Of a DNA stretch of 64,000 bases, positions 50,710 to 59,829 are shown one piece after another. The translations under genes and the position numbers were made by a program. The notes under the pieces were generated by a model. That model saw only the letters and a list, made by a program, of their open reading frames with translations. It was not told the DNA's origin and did no database searches. Source of the DNA: Microbispora amethystogenes (GTDB lineage: Bacteria > Actinomycetota > Actinomycetes > Streptosporangiales > Streptosporangiaceae); contig NZ_BOOB01000003.1 of NCBI RefSeq assembly GCF_016863015.1, positions 124,001-188,000 on the forward strand, in the 5' to 3' direction. Every line of letters begins with the position of its first letter. Position 1 is the stretch's first letter.

Positions 50710-52395
50710 TCAGGCGTCCCAGTCCGTCTCCGGCTGGGTGTAACCGTCCGGGAAGTCCCCGGAAACGTCGCCGGCCCCGGCCGCGTTGCCGTTACCGGTG
50801 CCCTTTCCGTTTCCCTGGTTTCCCGGGTTGCCCGTGCCCTGGTTTCCCTTGCCGGAGTTTCCAGAGGTTCCCGTGCCCTGGTTGCCCTTGCCGGTGGGCG
50901 GCTGGGCCGCGCCGGCGTTCGGGCCCTTGGCGGGCTTCCGCGTGCCGTGGCCCGCCTCGGCGGGCTTGCCTTTTGGGGCCTTGGCCTTATCGCCGGGCTT
51001 CGTCTGGCTCTTCGGCTTGGGCTTGTTCGCGGTGTTCGACCTTTCCGCGGACCTGCCGCCGTGGTTCTCCTGCGTCCGCCGCCCGTTCCCGCTGTAGGAG
51101 CCGCCCCTGGAGTTCGCCACCGGTCTGGTCGCCGTACGGCCGGAGGCGCCGTCCGTGGATCCGGAGGCCGCCGAGCCCCCGGCGTCGCCGGGCGCGGGCT
51201 TGGCGGTCTTGGTCGCGAAGACGGTCACGGTGGGCACGCTGACGACGGCGGCGGCCCGGGGGTCGCCCGCCGTCCGGGCGGTCGCGAAGGCCGCCGCGCC
51301 CGCGGCCACCCCGACCAGGGCGACGAGCGCGCCCGTTCCGACCGCCACCGCCCAGGGCCTGCGGCGCGGGTTCGCCGAGACCGTCGCGGAAGGCGGCGTG
51401 GGGGTGAAAGTGTGGCCGGTGACCGGTGCGGGGACGGACGCGGGCAGGGGCGTGGGGACGGACACGGGAACGGGGGTGGGCGCGGTCGCGCCGCCCTGGT
51501 CGAACATCGGCACGAACCGGGCGAGACGGGGCGCCTGCCGGGGACGCGGCACCACCGGGTCGGTCACCCGGCCGGTGGCCACCGCGTGCAGGTGCAGCAC
51601 CGCCTGGTCGGCCGTCATCCTGAGATCGGGGTCCTTGACGAGGAGCCCCGCGATGACCTGGGCCAGCGGCCCGGCCCGGTGCAGCGGGCCCGCGTCCTCG
51701 TACATCACCGCGGCCAGCGTCGCGAGCGCGTGACCCCGGTTGAACGGCGAGCGCCCCTCCACGGCCAGGAACAACGTCACCCCGAGAGACCACAGGTCGG
51801 ACGCCCGCTGCGCCTGCCGTCCCGCCGCCCGTTCGGGGGCGATGAACGCCGGCGTTCCGACGAGCATCCCGGTGCGCGTGACGGGGGAGTCGTCCTCCAT
51901 CGCCGCGATGCCGAAGTCGGTCAGCACGACCCGGCCGTCCTCGGCGAGCAGGACGTTGTCGGGCTTGACGTCCCGGTGCAGCACTCCGTTCGCGTGGGCG
52001 ACGCGCAGGCCGGCCAGCACCTGCGAGCCGATCTCCGCCACCCGACGTGGCGGGAGCGGCCCCTCCTCGCGGATCACCGATCCCAGCGTCCGGGACGGGA
52101 CCAGTTCGAGCACGATCCAGGGGTAGCCGCCCTCCTCGAAGGCGTCGTACACCGCCGCCACGTTCGGATGGCTGAGCCGTCCGGCCGCCCGGGCCTCCCG
52201 GAAGGTCCGGACGGTGAAGACGTCCCGTTCGGTCCCGGTCATCTCGGCCGACTGGTGGAGCTCCTTGACGGCGACCTCGCGTTCGAGCACCTGGTCGACC
52301 GCTCGCCACACGGTGCCCATACCGCCCCGCCCCAGCGGCTCGATCAGGCGATAGCGTCCTGCCACGACACGTTCGGAGGTCTGCGCTTCAGCCAT
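50710..52395 (-). CDS. Membrane Ser/Thr protein kinase with basic G/N/K-rich tail
   Basis: A 561-residue eukaryote-like (Hanks-type) kinase. Glycine loop LGRGGMGTVWRAV (about 21-33), VAVKEL (catalytic Lys), HRDVKPDN catalytic loop and DFGIA, with activation segment ending GTPAFIAPE. A single membrane helix (about 330-352) leads to an extracellular tail of ~190 residues, rich in K, G, N, Q, T and P with repeated GNQGTGN/GKGNQGTG units. No PASTA domains. The ATG at 52395 is chosen because the kinase fold starts right after it; an in-frame ATG at 52428 is possible. It lies 92 bp downstream of the second kinase gene, same strand. Confidence 0.88.
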   Translation of the reverse strand: MAEAQTSERVVAGRYRLIEPLGRGGMGTVWRAVDQVLEREVAVKELHQSAEMTGTERDVFTVRTFREARAAGRLSHPNVAAVYDAFEEGGYPWIVLELVPSRTLGSVIREEGPLPPRRVAEIGSQVLAGLRVAHANGVLHRDVKPDNVLLAEDGRVVLTDFGIAAMEDDSPVTRTGMLVGTPAFIAPERAAGRQAQRASDLWSLGVTLFLAVEGRSPFNRGHALATLAAVMYEDAGPLHRAGPLAQVIAGLLVKDPDLRMTADQAVLHLHAVATGRVTDPVVPRPRQAPRLARFVPMFDQGGATAPTPVPVSVPTPLPASVPAPVTGHTFTPTPPSATVSANPRRRPWAVAVGTGALVALVGVAAGAAAFATARTAGDPRAAAVVSVPTVTVFATKTAKPAPGDAGGSAASGSTDGASGRTATRPVANSRGGSYSGNGRRTQENHGGRSAERSNTANKPKPKSQTKPGDKAKAPKGKPAEAGHGTRKPAKGPNAGAAQPPTGKGNQGTGTSGNSGKGNQGTGNPGNQGNGKGTGNGNAAGAGDVSGDFPDGYTQPETDWDA

Positions 52396-52487
52396 GGTTG
52401 TCGCGCTACCCCACTTGGGGGAACACATGCGACATCGTTACCGTTCTGGGACAAATGCGTTCCGGCCCGCACACGTCGGCTGGATCG

Positions 52488-54389
52488 TCAACTGGCCTGG
52501 AAGGTGCGGGCGAAGGCCTTGAAGTACGACAACCCGGAAGTCCAGCGGGTGTCCGCGACCTGCCAGTAGAGCATGATGCACCGGCCGTCGCCGAGCCGGA
52601 AGGCGCGGTCGAGCACCCGCACCTTCCCGGCGCTGACCATGTGGGTGAACTCCCAGTCGGCGGAGGGCACGCCCAGGTAGGTGCCCGGCGTGATGCCGAT
52701 GCGTTCGTAGCCGCGCAGGTATCCCTTCTCGGTCGAGGCCTCCTCGACCGTGCGCACGGCGCTGACCGGGTCGTCGGTCTCCCAGGGGGTCAGGTCCACC
52801 TGGAGGTAGTCGCGGCCGTTCGGGGCGTGGAAGCGCACCCGCGTGGCCTCCCTGCCGTACGGGACCCAGCCGGAGGGCAGGGCGATCGAGAAGCCCAGCG
52901 GGTCGCGGTGGACCTTCCAGCCGGCGGGCAGCGTGGCGGGCGGACGCGGAGACGGCTTCGCGGACGGCTCCCGGGACGGCTCTGCTGACTGCTCGGGCGA
53001 CGGAGGTCCGGAGGAGGTCCCGGTGTGGGGGCTCGGCTCGCCGGCGCCGTCCGACGTCGAGTCGCCCGCCGAGTCGCCAGTGGAGTCGCCCGTGGTGTCT
53101 CCGGTGGTGCCGTTCTCGGAGGCCGACGCGGAGTCCCGGACGGCCGGCCCCGTCGCGAGCTTCTGGTAGCCGAACCACCCGCCCGCGACGACGCCCACGA
53201 GCAGCACCGGGATCAGGACCAGCAGGGCCACTCTGCCCGCCGGGCCGCGCCGGGCGGGGGACTGCGGCGGAGAAGGGGGCAGGGAGTGCGGGGGGTGCGT
53301 GGAGGCGGCGCCGTACGCGCCGGAGCCGGGCTGCCCCGGACCCGGGGGCGCGCCGTGCCAGGACCCGCCGTACGGCTGGGCGCCGGGCGGTGTCTGCTGC
53401 CAGTGCGCACCGGACGGCTGCTGCGGCCCGGACGGGTTCGGCTGCCAGTGACTGCCACCCGGCGGTAGCGGAGATCCGGAGGGCGTCTGCTGCCAGGGAC
53501 CGCCGGACGACTGCTGCGGGCCGGACGGGTTCGGGCGCCAGGAGCCGGGCGGAGGCGCGGCGGCCGCCGGTCCAGGGCCGGCCGCTATCGCGGCGTTGAG
53601 CAGGGCGGCGGTCTCGGCCGGGGAGATGCGGTGAGCGGGATCCTTCCGCAGCAGGCCTTCGAGCACGGGCGTGAGGGCCCCCGCCCGCAGGGGCGGCGCG
53701 GGATCGTCGTGCAGCACGGCGGCCATCGTGGCCACCGCCGAGTTGCGGTCGAACGGCGTCCTGCCCTCCACCGCGGCGTACAGCGTCGCGCCGAGGGACC
53801 ACAGGTCGGACTCGGGGGTCGCGAGGTAGCCGTTGAGCCGCTCGGGCGGCAGGAACGCGGGAGTGCCGGTGATGCCCCCGGTCATGGTCAGCCCGGTCTC
53901 CTCCGGCATGGTCGCGATGCCGAAGTCGGTGAGCACGACCCGGGTCTCCCCGCTGAGCAGCACGTTCTCCGGCTTCACGTCCCGGTGCAGCACGCCGGCG
54001 GCGTGCGCGGTGCACAGCGCGTCGAGGACCTGCAGGCCGATGGCGGCCACCCGGTCGGGCGGAAGCGGGCCCTGGTCGCGCAGCACCTGGCCGAGGGAGA
54101 GCGACTGGACGAGCTGCATCACGATCCAGGGCCGGCCGTCCTCCTCGATGACGTCGTGCACGACGACGACGTTGGGATGGTCGATGCGGCCCGCCGCCCG
54201 CGCCTCGCGGATCGTCCGCCGGTTGAACGTGTCCCGGTCCTCTTCGGAGGTGGGATGGTAGAGCACCTCTTTCACGGCCACCGTGCGGGCGAGCAGGTCG
54301 TCATGGGCACGCCAGACGACGCCCATGCCCCCGCGGCCGATCGGTTCGAGCAGGCGATATCTGCCCGCCACCCGACGCTCCTCGTCCAC
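52488..54389 (-). CDS. Membrane Ser/Thr protein kinase with extracellular sensor-like domain
   Basis: A 633-residue Hanks-type kinase. Glycine loop IGRGGMGVVWRAH, VAVKEV, catalytic HRDVKPEN, DFGIA and GTPAFLPPE are intact. A juxtamembrane linker with WQQTPSG/NPSGPQQ repeats precedes one membrane helix (about 376-398). A D/S/T-rich stretch and then a folded-looking extracellular domain of ~150 residues follow (begins LPAGWKVHRDPLGFSIALPSGW, with WEFTH and CIMLYWQVADTRW). The GTG at 54389 has GAGGAGG upstream. Its kinase domain is clearly related to the neighbouring kinase, which suggests an old duplication with different sensor ends. Confidence 0.9.
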   Translation of the reverse strand: MDEERRVAGRYRLLEPIGRGGMGVVWRAHDDLLARTVAVKEVLYHPTSEEDRDTFNRRTIREARAAGRIDHPNVVVVHDVIEEDGRPWIVMQLVQSLSLGQVLRDQGPLPPDRVAAIGLQVLDALCTAHAAGVLHRDVKPENVLLSGETRVVLTDFGIATMPEETGLTMTGGITGTPAFLPPERLNGYLATPESDLWSLGATLYAAVEGRTPFDRNSAVATMAAVLHDDPAPPLRAGALTPVLEGLLRKDPAHRISPAETAALLNAAIAAGPGPAAAAPPPGSWRPNPSGPQQSSGGPWQQTPSGSPLPPGGSHWQPNPSGPQQPSGAHWQQTPPGAQPYGGSWHGAPPGPGQPGSGAYGAASTHPPHSLPPSPPQSPARRGPAGRVALLVLIPVLLVGVVAGGWFGYQKLATGPAVRDSASASENGTTGDTTGDSTGDSAGDSTSDGAGEPSPHTGTSSGPPSPEQSAEPSREPSAKPSPRPPATLPAGWKVHRDPLGFSIALPSGWVPYGREATRVRFHAPNGRDYLQVDLTPWETDDPVSAVRTVEEASTEKGYLRGYERIGITPGTYLGVPSADWEFTHMVSAGKVRVLDRAFRLGDGRCIMLYWQVADTRWTSGLSYFKAFARTFQAS

Positions 54390-54773
54390 CCGTCCCTCCT
54401 CGAAACCCCCTGAATGGTCCCACAGGCGGACGGCCGGCCGTTCGCCGTGCCGGAAATCCCCGGCACCGGAGGGCGCCGGGAGGACGGGCGGGGGTGGGGA
54501 CGTGCGCACGCCGTGCCGCCGCCACCGCATGCCGGCGTGGGCGAACCCGATGCGCAGTCGTTATGGCGCGTTATAAAGGTGAATTTGGCCCTGTCTTATT
54601 GCGTTGACCTGCGAAAACGTCACATCTCACACTTTCTCTCGTTACATCGTGGCATTTTCGACACATCCTGCCACTCTTGTCCGGTCATTCCCCTCTAATA
54701 CTGTCCGCAGTGACTTTGTCGTTTCCCGGACGGAACTCCCCCCGAGACATCCCGTCCCCCGCCTGGAGGCGAA
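54390..54773 (+). other. Less GC-rich promoter region of the M14 peptidase gene
   Basis: The 384 bp between the kinase and peptidase genes hold no credible ORF. From about 54540 to 54720 the composition falls to near 50% GC, unlike the rest of the window. It contains several promoter-like hexamers (TTGACC near 54606, TAATAC near 54697). Divergent promoters for both flanking genes are expected here. Confidence 0.55.
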
Positions 54774-57614
54774 ATGCGGTTGCGCACGACCATGTGCGGA
54801 AGATCCCCCTATGGCATGGCGCTCGGCGCCGCGGTCCTGGTGTCGGCCGCGCTCGCGCTGACGCCGGTCCCGCCCGCGCAGGCCGATCCGGCCGCCGGAA
54901 AGAAACCCCCCGCGCCGTGCGGTGATTCGAGCGCGCACCTGGACACGGTGCCCACCCCCGAACAGTTCTTCGGCTTCCCGCTGGGCAAGGGACAGCCCCG
55001 GGTGCTCACGACCGAAGAGATCACGAAATATGTGGAGGCCGTCGGGCGCGCCTCCGACCGGGTGGTCACCGGCACGATGGCGCGCAGCGTGTCCGGCCAG
55101 GGCCTGCCCTACGCCATCGTGTCCGACGCCCACCACGTGGTCCCGGGACAGCTGAAGAAGATCACCGATCAGATCCGCTCGCTGCGCGACCCGAGGACGC
55201 TGCGGGCGGACAAGGCCGCGCGGATCGCCGAGGAGGCGCCCGCCATCGTCTGGATCGCGGGCAACGTCCACGGCGGTGAGAAGAGCGGCGCCGACGCGGC
55301 GCTCAAGACCCTGTACGAACTGGCCGCCGGCCTGTCCTGCGACGTGGTCAAGCGCAACGACAACCTGCTCACGGTCATCGTGCCCACCCAGAACCCGGAC
55401 GGCCGCGACGCGAACCGCAGGCAGAACGACTTCGGGTTCGACCTCAACCGGGACTGGTTCGCCCGCACCCAGCCGGAGACCGACGCGAAGATCGACATGC
55501 TGCGGGCGTACCCGCCGCAGGTCTTCGTCGACGCGCACGAGATGGGCGGGCGGCAGTACTTCTTCCCGCCGAACGCCGACCCGATCCACCACGAGATCGC
55601 CGACCAGCCGGTGAATTGGATCAACCGAATCGGCGCGGCGAACGCCGCGGGCTTCGGCTACAACGGTGCCTGCGGCGGCGCGGTCACCACCGAGTGCTAC
55701 TTCAACTACGCGACGTACGACCTGTTCTACATGGGGTACGGCGACAGCGTCCCGGCCGCGGGCTTCGGCGCCGCCGGCATGACGTTCGAGAAGGGCAGCA
55801 CCTCGGCCGTCGAGGACCGGGTGCAGCAGCAGTTCAACACCCAGTGGGCGACCACCGGCTGGGCCGCCGACAACCGGCGCGAGGTCCTGGACGGCTACTT
55901 CTCGATCTGGCGGACCGCGCTCGCCGAGGGCGCCGCCGGCGCCCTGGAGCCGAACGAGGTCGTCCAGCCCACGAACACCGTCCGGTTCCCGGTGCCCGAC
56001 ATCACGATCCGGTCCTACTTCCTGCTGCCCGGCCGGCAACTCGGCGACGTACGCAGGCTGGTCCAGCGGCTCCGCCGCATGGACGTCGAGGTCTACCGGG
56101 TGAAGAAGCCCGTTCAGGTGCCGACCGCTCACGTGTTCGGCGGGCGCACGGCGCGCGACGTGACCGTGCCCGAGGGCGCCTACTGGATCCCGATGGACCA
56201 GCCGCAGAAGCACTGGATCCAGGCGGTCATGGGTGAGGACCCGTACGTCCCGTTCCCGTACTTCTACGACGTCTCCTCGTGGAGCAACCCGCTGCTCGCG
56301 GGGGTGGACACCATCACCACCGGCGACGCGGTGTCGCCGAAGGCCGACCCCGTCAGGGACATCGACGGCGGCGTGGCCTTCGGGGCGCAGCGCGGCGGGT
56401 CCTACACCTACCCGATGGACTCGGCCGCCGCGTCGGAGCTGACCTTCCGGCTGCTCGCCAAGGGAATCCCGCTGACACGCGACACCAGGAGCGGGCTCGT
56501 CGGCCTGCCCCTCACCGCGATCAGCCGCGACGAGCTGGACAAGCTGGCCGAATCGCTCGGCGTCACCGTCGAGGGCCGGCCCGGGCAGGTCTCCGGCCCC
56601 GCGCTGCGCACGCCCGACGTCGGCCTGTTCGCCGGCACCGGCGTCTCCACGACCTCCGGGTCGTACGGCGAGGCGCGGTACGTGCTCGGGGCCCGCTGGG
56701 GCCTGGACCTCACGCCGGTCACCACCGCCGACGTCAACGGCAACACCCCGGCCTTCACGGAGCGGACGGTCCTGCTCGTGCCGGACGGCAGCAGCTCCAA
56801 CGGCGGGCTGACCGCGCAGGGCCTGGCCAACCTCCGGCAGTGGGTGGCCGCGGGCGGCACGTACGTCGGGCTGCGCAACGAGGGCACCCGGGTCGCCCGG
56901 GCGGCGGGCCTCACCTCCACCACCGAGAAGGCCAAGCCGACCGGCTACCAGGTCATCGGCTCGCACTTCCGGGTCGACGTGAGCGCGGGCAGCCCGGTCG
57001 CGCTCGGCCGTCCCGCCGAGGACTTCCAGTTCAACAACGGCGACCCCATCCTGAACCCGAGCCAGACCGGCGTGAACGTGCTCACCTATCCGTCCGGCGA
57101 CACGTTCTGGTCCAACGGCTACACCGTGGGAGCCGAGGCGCTCAAGGGCACGGCCTCCCTCGTGGACGAGCCGAACGGCGCCGGGCACGCCGTGCTGTTC
57201 GCCTACAACCCGCTGTTCCGGGCGTACAACGAGAACGGCATCCACCTCCTCGCGAACGCGCTGCTCTACCCGGCCGGGGCGCCCGCCGCGCAGCAGCGCA
57301 CCCTCGCGGCCCCGACGCCCGGCGGGCCGGCGGTGGAGTCGCTGCGCGCCGCCGCGGCGAAGGCGGAGGAACCGCCCAACCTGGGCGGTGAGTGGCGGCC
57401 GATCGTGATCGAGGTGGCCGGCGCCGACCTCGCCCGCACCCAGGCCGTGGTGGCCCGGTACACCGGCGCGGCGAGCACGGCGACGGCGGGAGACTCGGCG
57501 TACGTCACGATCCCGAACCCGGACGGCCTGGCGGCCGACGAGCACCCCTTCGTCCGCGACCTGGTGCGCGATCTGGGCGCGGCGGGCATCCCGCTCCGCT
57601 CCGTCGTGGCCTGA
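54774..57614 (+). CDS. Secreted M14 zinc carboxypeptidase-like protein
   Basis: A 946-residue exported protein. The signal peptide is about residues 1-38 (ends PPAQA-DPAAG). The M14 domain shows zinc ligands in AGNVHGGEKSGAD (HxxE) and FVDAHEMGGRQYFF (second His), with NPDGRDANRRQNDFGFDLNRDWFA as the substrate region and the general-base Glu probably in MTFEKGS. The long C-terminal half (about 450-946) includes a glutamine-amidotransferase-like segment (LLVPDG...NLRQWVAAGGTYVGLRNEG). GGAGG lies four bases before the ATG. It is followed by a terminator and a second secreted peptidase gene. Confidence 0.87.
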   Translation: MRLRTTMCGRSPYGMALGAAVLVSAALALTPVPPAQADPAAGKKPPAPCGDSSAHLDTVPTPEQFFGFPLGKGQPRVLTTEEITKYVEAVGRASDRVVTGTMARSVSGQGLPYAIVSDAHHVVPGQLKKITDQIRSLRDPRTLRADKAARIAEEAPAIVWIAGNVHGGEKSGADAALKTLYELAAGLSCDVVKRNDNLLTVIVPTQNPDGRDANRRQNDFGFDLNRDWFARTQPETDAKIDMLRAYPPQVFVDAHEMGGRQYFFPPNADPIHHEIADQPVNWINRIGAANAAGFGYNGACGGAVTTECYFNYATYDLFYMGYGDSVPAAGFGAAGMTFEKGSTSAVEDRVQQQFNTQWATTGWAADNRREVLDGYFSIWRTALAEGAAGALEPNEVVQPTNTVRFPVPDITIRSYFLLPGRQLGDVRRLVQRLRRMDVEVYRVKKPVQVPTAHVFGGRTARDVTVPEGAYWIPMDQPQKHWIQAVMGEDPYVPFPYFYDVSSWSNPLLAGVDTITTGDAVSPKADPVRDIDGGVAFGAQRGGSYTYPMDSAAASELTFRLLAKGIPLTRDTRSGLVGLPLTAISRDELDKLAESLGVTVEGRPGQVSGPALRTPDVGLFAGTGVSTTSGSYGEARYVLGARWGLDLTPVTTADVNGNTPAFTERTVLLVPDGSSSNGGLTAQGLANLRQWVAAGGTYVGLRNEGTRVARAAGLTSTTEKAKPTGYQVIGSHFRVDVSAGSPVALGRPAEDFQFNNGDPILNPSQTGVNVLTYPSGDTFWSNGYTVGAEALKGTASLVDEPNGAGHAVLFAYNPLFRAYNENGIHLLANALLYPAGAPAAQQRTLAAPTPGGPAVESLRAAAAKAEEPPNLGGEWRPIVIEVAGADLARTQAVVARYTGAASTATAGDSAYVTIPNPDGLAADEHPFVRDLVRDLGAAGIPLRSVVA

Positions 57615-57656
57615 TCCACCGCACAGTCACCCTGCACCCTCAACCCTGCACCCTCA

Positions 57657-57683
57657 CCGGGCGGCCGGCCTCCGGCCGCCCGG
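57657..57683. terminator. Terminator after the M14 peptidase gene
   Basis: A perfect 12-bp stem, CCGGGCGGCCGG / CCGGCCGCCCGG, with loop CCT. A four-copy imperfect 14- to 15-bp repeat (GCCGGAAGCACCGA-like) fills 57689-57745 before the next gene. Confidence 0.75.
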
Positions 57684-57753
57684 TCCTGCCGGAAGCACCG
57701 AAGCCGGAAGCACCGAGCCGGAAACATCGAGCCGGACCATCGAAAGGACCCCC

Positions 57754-59184
57754 ATGACATCGCCTCGTACCCGCCGGGCGGCGCGGTTCGGCGGCGCGGC
57801 GCTCGCGGCCGCGCTGCTCACCGCGACCCAGGCGACCGCCTCCCTCGCGGCGCCCGGAAACCCCGGGGAGCCGCGCTACTCCGCCGGCGCCCCCTCGCTC
57901 GGCGACCCGTACTTCCCCGACCAGGGCAACGGCGGGTTCGACGTGCGGCACTACGACGTCACCTTCGCGTACGACCCCGCCACCAGGATCCTGGACGCCA
58001 CGACGGTGATCACCGCGGTCGCCACCCAGGACCTCGACCAGTTCGACCTCGACTTCCGCGGCCCGGAGATCACGTCTCTCAAGGTCGGCAAGCACCCGGC
58101 CGCGTTCCGCCGGGACGGGCAGGAGCTCGTGATCACCCCGCGGCCGAAGCTCAAGACCGGGGAGACCTTCACCGTCACGGTGGCGTACAAGGGGACCCCG
58201 CCGGTCATCACCGACCCGGACGAGTCGATCGAGGGCTGGGTGCCGACGGACGACGGCGTGTTCGTGCCGGGCGAGCCGCAGGGCGCCCCGGCGTGGCTGC
58301 CGTCCAACGACAGCCCGAAGGACAAGGCCACGTTCACCTTCCGCGCGACGGTCCCCGAGGGCGTCACGGTCGTCGGCAACGGCCGCCTGGTCTCGAAGAC
58401 GACCAAGAACGCGAAGACCACGTTCGTCTGGGACTCGGCCGAGCCGATGGCGACCTACCTCGCCACGGTGACCCTGGGCAACTTCACGGTCAGCGAGACG
58501 ACCACTCCCAGCGGCATCCCCGTCTACACGGCGGTGGACCCGCGCCTGGTGACGCAGTCGGCGAACGCCGTCGCCCGGATCCCCGACATCCTGGAGTACT
58601 TCTCCTCGGTCTTCGGGCCGTACCCGTTCAACACGGCGGGCGCGATCATCGACCGCGCGCCCGACGTCGGGTACGCCCTGGAGAGCCAGACCAAGCCGAT
58701 CTTCTCCAGCGCGCCCAGCGTGGGCACGATGGCGCACGAGCTCGCCCACCAGTGGTACGGCGACAGTGTGTCCCTCGGCAGGTGGTCCGACATCTGGCTG
58801 AACGAGGGCTTCGCGACGTACGCGACCTGGCTCTGGACCGAGCACAGCGGCGGCGCGACGGCGCAGCAGACGTTCAACAGCTCAAGCAACTACGGCCGCG
58901 CGGCGACCTCGTCGTTCTGGCAGATCGCCACGGCCGACCCCGGCCCGGAGGACATGTTCGGCAACGTGCCGTACAACCGGGGCGCGATGACGCTGCACGC
59001 GCTCCGCGGCAAGATCGGCGACACCGCGTTCTTCAAGCTCGTCAAGGACTGGGCCACCGAGCACCGGTACGGCACCGTCAGCACCGCCGACTTCGTCAGG
59101 GCGGCGGAGAAGGTCTCGGGCCTGGACCTGAAGGCGTTCTTCGACGTGTGGCTCTACCAGAAGGGCAAGCCCACCGCCTGGTGA
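57754..59184 (+). CDS. Secreted M1-family aminopeptidase
   Basis: A 476-residue exported gluzincin. Signal peptide about 1-32 (ends LAA). The N-terminal beta-saddle domain is followed by the catalytic domain with zinc motif HELAHQWYGD (HExxH) and the third ligand in NEGFATY 18 residues later; the GxMEN-type exopeptidase motif is replaced by YALESQTKP. It lacks the large C-terminal helical domain, so it is a short M1 form common in actinomycetes. ATG with AAAGGA upstream. Confidence 0.9.
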   Translation: MTSPRTRRAARFGGAALAAALLTATQATASLAAPGNPGEPRYSAGAPSLGDPYFPDQGNGGFDVRHYDVTFAYDPATRILDATTVITAVATQDLDQFDLDFRGPEITSLKVGKHPAAFRRDGQELVITPRPKLKTGETFTVTVAYKGTPPVITDPDESIEGWVPTDDGVFVPGEPQGAPAWLPSNDSPKDKATFTFRATVPEGVTVVGNGRLVSKTTKNAKTTFVWDSAEPMATYLATVTLGNFTVSETTTPSGIPVYTAVDPRLVTQSANAVARIPDILEYFSSVFGPYPFNTAGAIIDRAPDVGYALESQTKPIFSSAPSVGTMAHELAHQWYGDSVSLGRWSDIWLNEGFATYATWLWTEHSGGATAQQTFNSSSNYGRAATSSFWQIATADPGPEDMFGNVPYNRGAMTLHALRGKIGDTAFFKLVKDWATEHRYGTVSTADFVRAAEKVSGLDLKAFFDVWLYQKGKPTAW

Positions 59185-59190
59185 GCCGGT

Positions 59191-59829
59191 TCACGATCGA
59201 AGCCGCAGGGCGAGCTGGATCCGGTCGCGCAGGCCCAGCTTGCGCAGCACGCTGGAGACGTGGTTCTTCACCGTGCCCTCGCTGATCGAAAGGCGCGCGG
59301 CGATCTCCCGGTTGGCCGCCCCGGCGGCCACCATCCGCGCGACCTCCAGCTCGCGCTCCGACAACAGCTCCCGCCCGGGGAAGCCGGCCGAGCCCTGCAG
59401 CGGGAGCTGCCGCAGCTCGGCGACCAGCCGGGCGGCCACCGGGCTGCCCAGCACCGTCTCCCCGCGGCTCACCCGGTGGACGGCCGTGACCAGTTCCTCG
59501 GGCGAGCAGTCCTTGAGCAGGTAACCGGTCGCGCCGCCGCGCAGCGCGCCGAAGATGTACTCGTCCTCGTCGAAGGTGCTGAGCACGATGACGGCCACCT
59601 GCGGGTGCTCGGCGGCCAGGCGGGTGATCAGCTCCACGCCGTTCATGCCCGGCATCCGCATGTCCACCAGTGCGACGTGGGGGCGGCGCTCGCCGATGAC
59701 CAGCAGCGCCTCGTACCCGTCGGCCGCCTCGCCCACGACCTCGACGCCGTCCTCGACTTCCAGCAGCTTGCGCAGCCCCTGGCGCATGAGCGCCTGGTCG
59801 TCGACCAGCACCACCCTGACCCGCGTCAT
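59191..59829 (-). CDS. NarL/LuxR-family response regulator
   Basis: A 212-residue two-component regulator. Receiver domain with phosphoacceptor Asp56 (LVDMRMPGMNG), conserved Thr/Ser and Lys in VLSTFDEDEY and GYLLKDCSPEEL. The C-terminal LuxR-type helix-turn-helix is LLSERELEVARMVAAGAANREIAARLSISEGTVKNHVSSVLRKLGLRDR. Its ATG overlaps the stop of the histidine kinase gene (ATGA), so the pair is co-translated. Targets unknown; it is convergent with the M1 peptidase gene. Confidence 0.93.
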   Translation of the reverse strand: MTRVRVVLVDDQALMRQGLRKLLEVEDGVEVVGEAADGYEALLVIGERRPHVALVDMRMPGMNGVELITRLAAEHPQVAVIVLSTFDEDEYIFGALRGGATGYLLKDCSPEELVTAVHRVSRGETVLGSPVAARLVAELRQLPLQGSAGFPGRELLSERELEVARMVAAGAANREIAARLSISEGTVKNHVSSVLRKLGLRDRIQLALRLRS

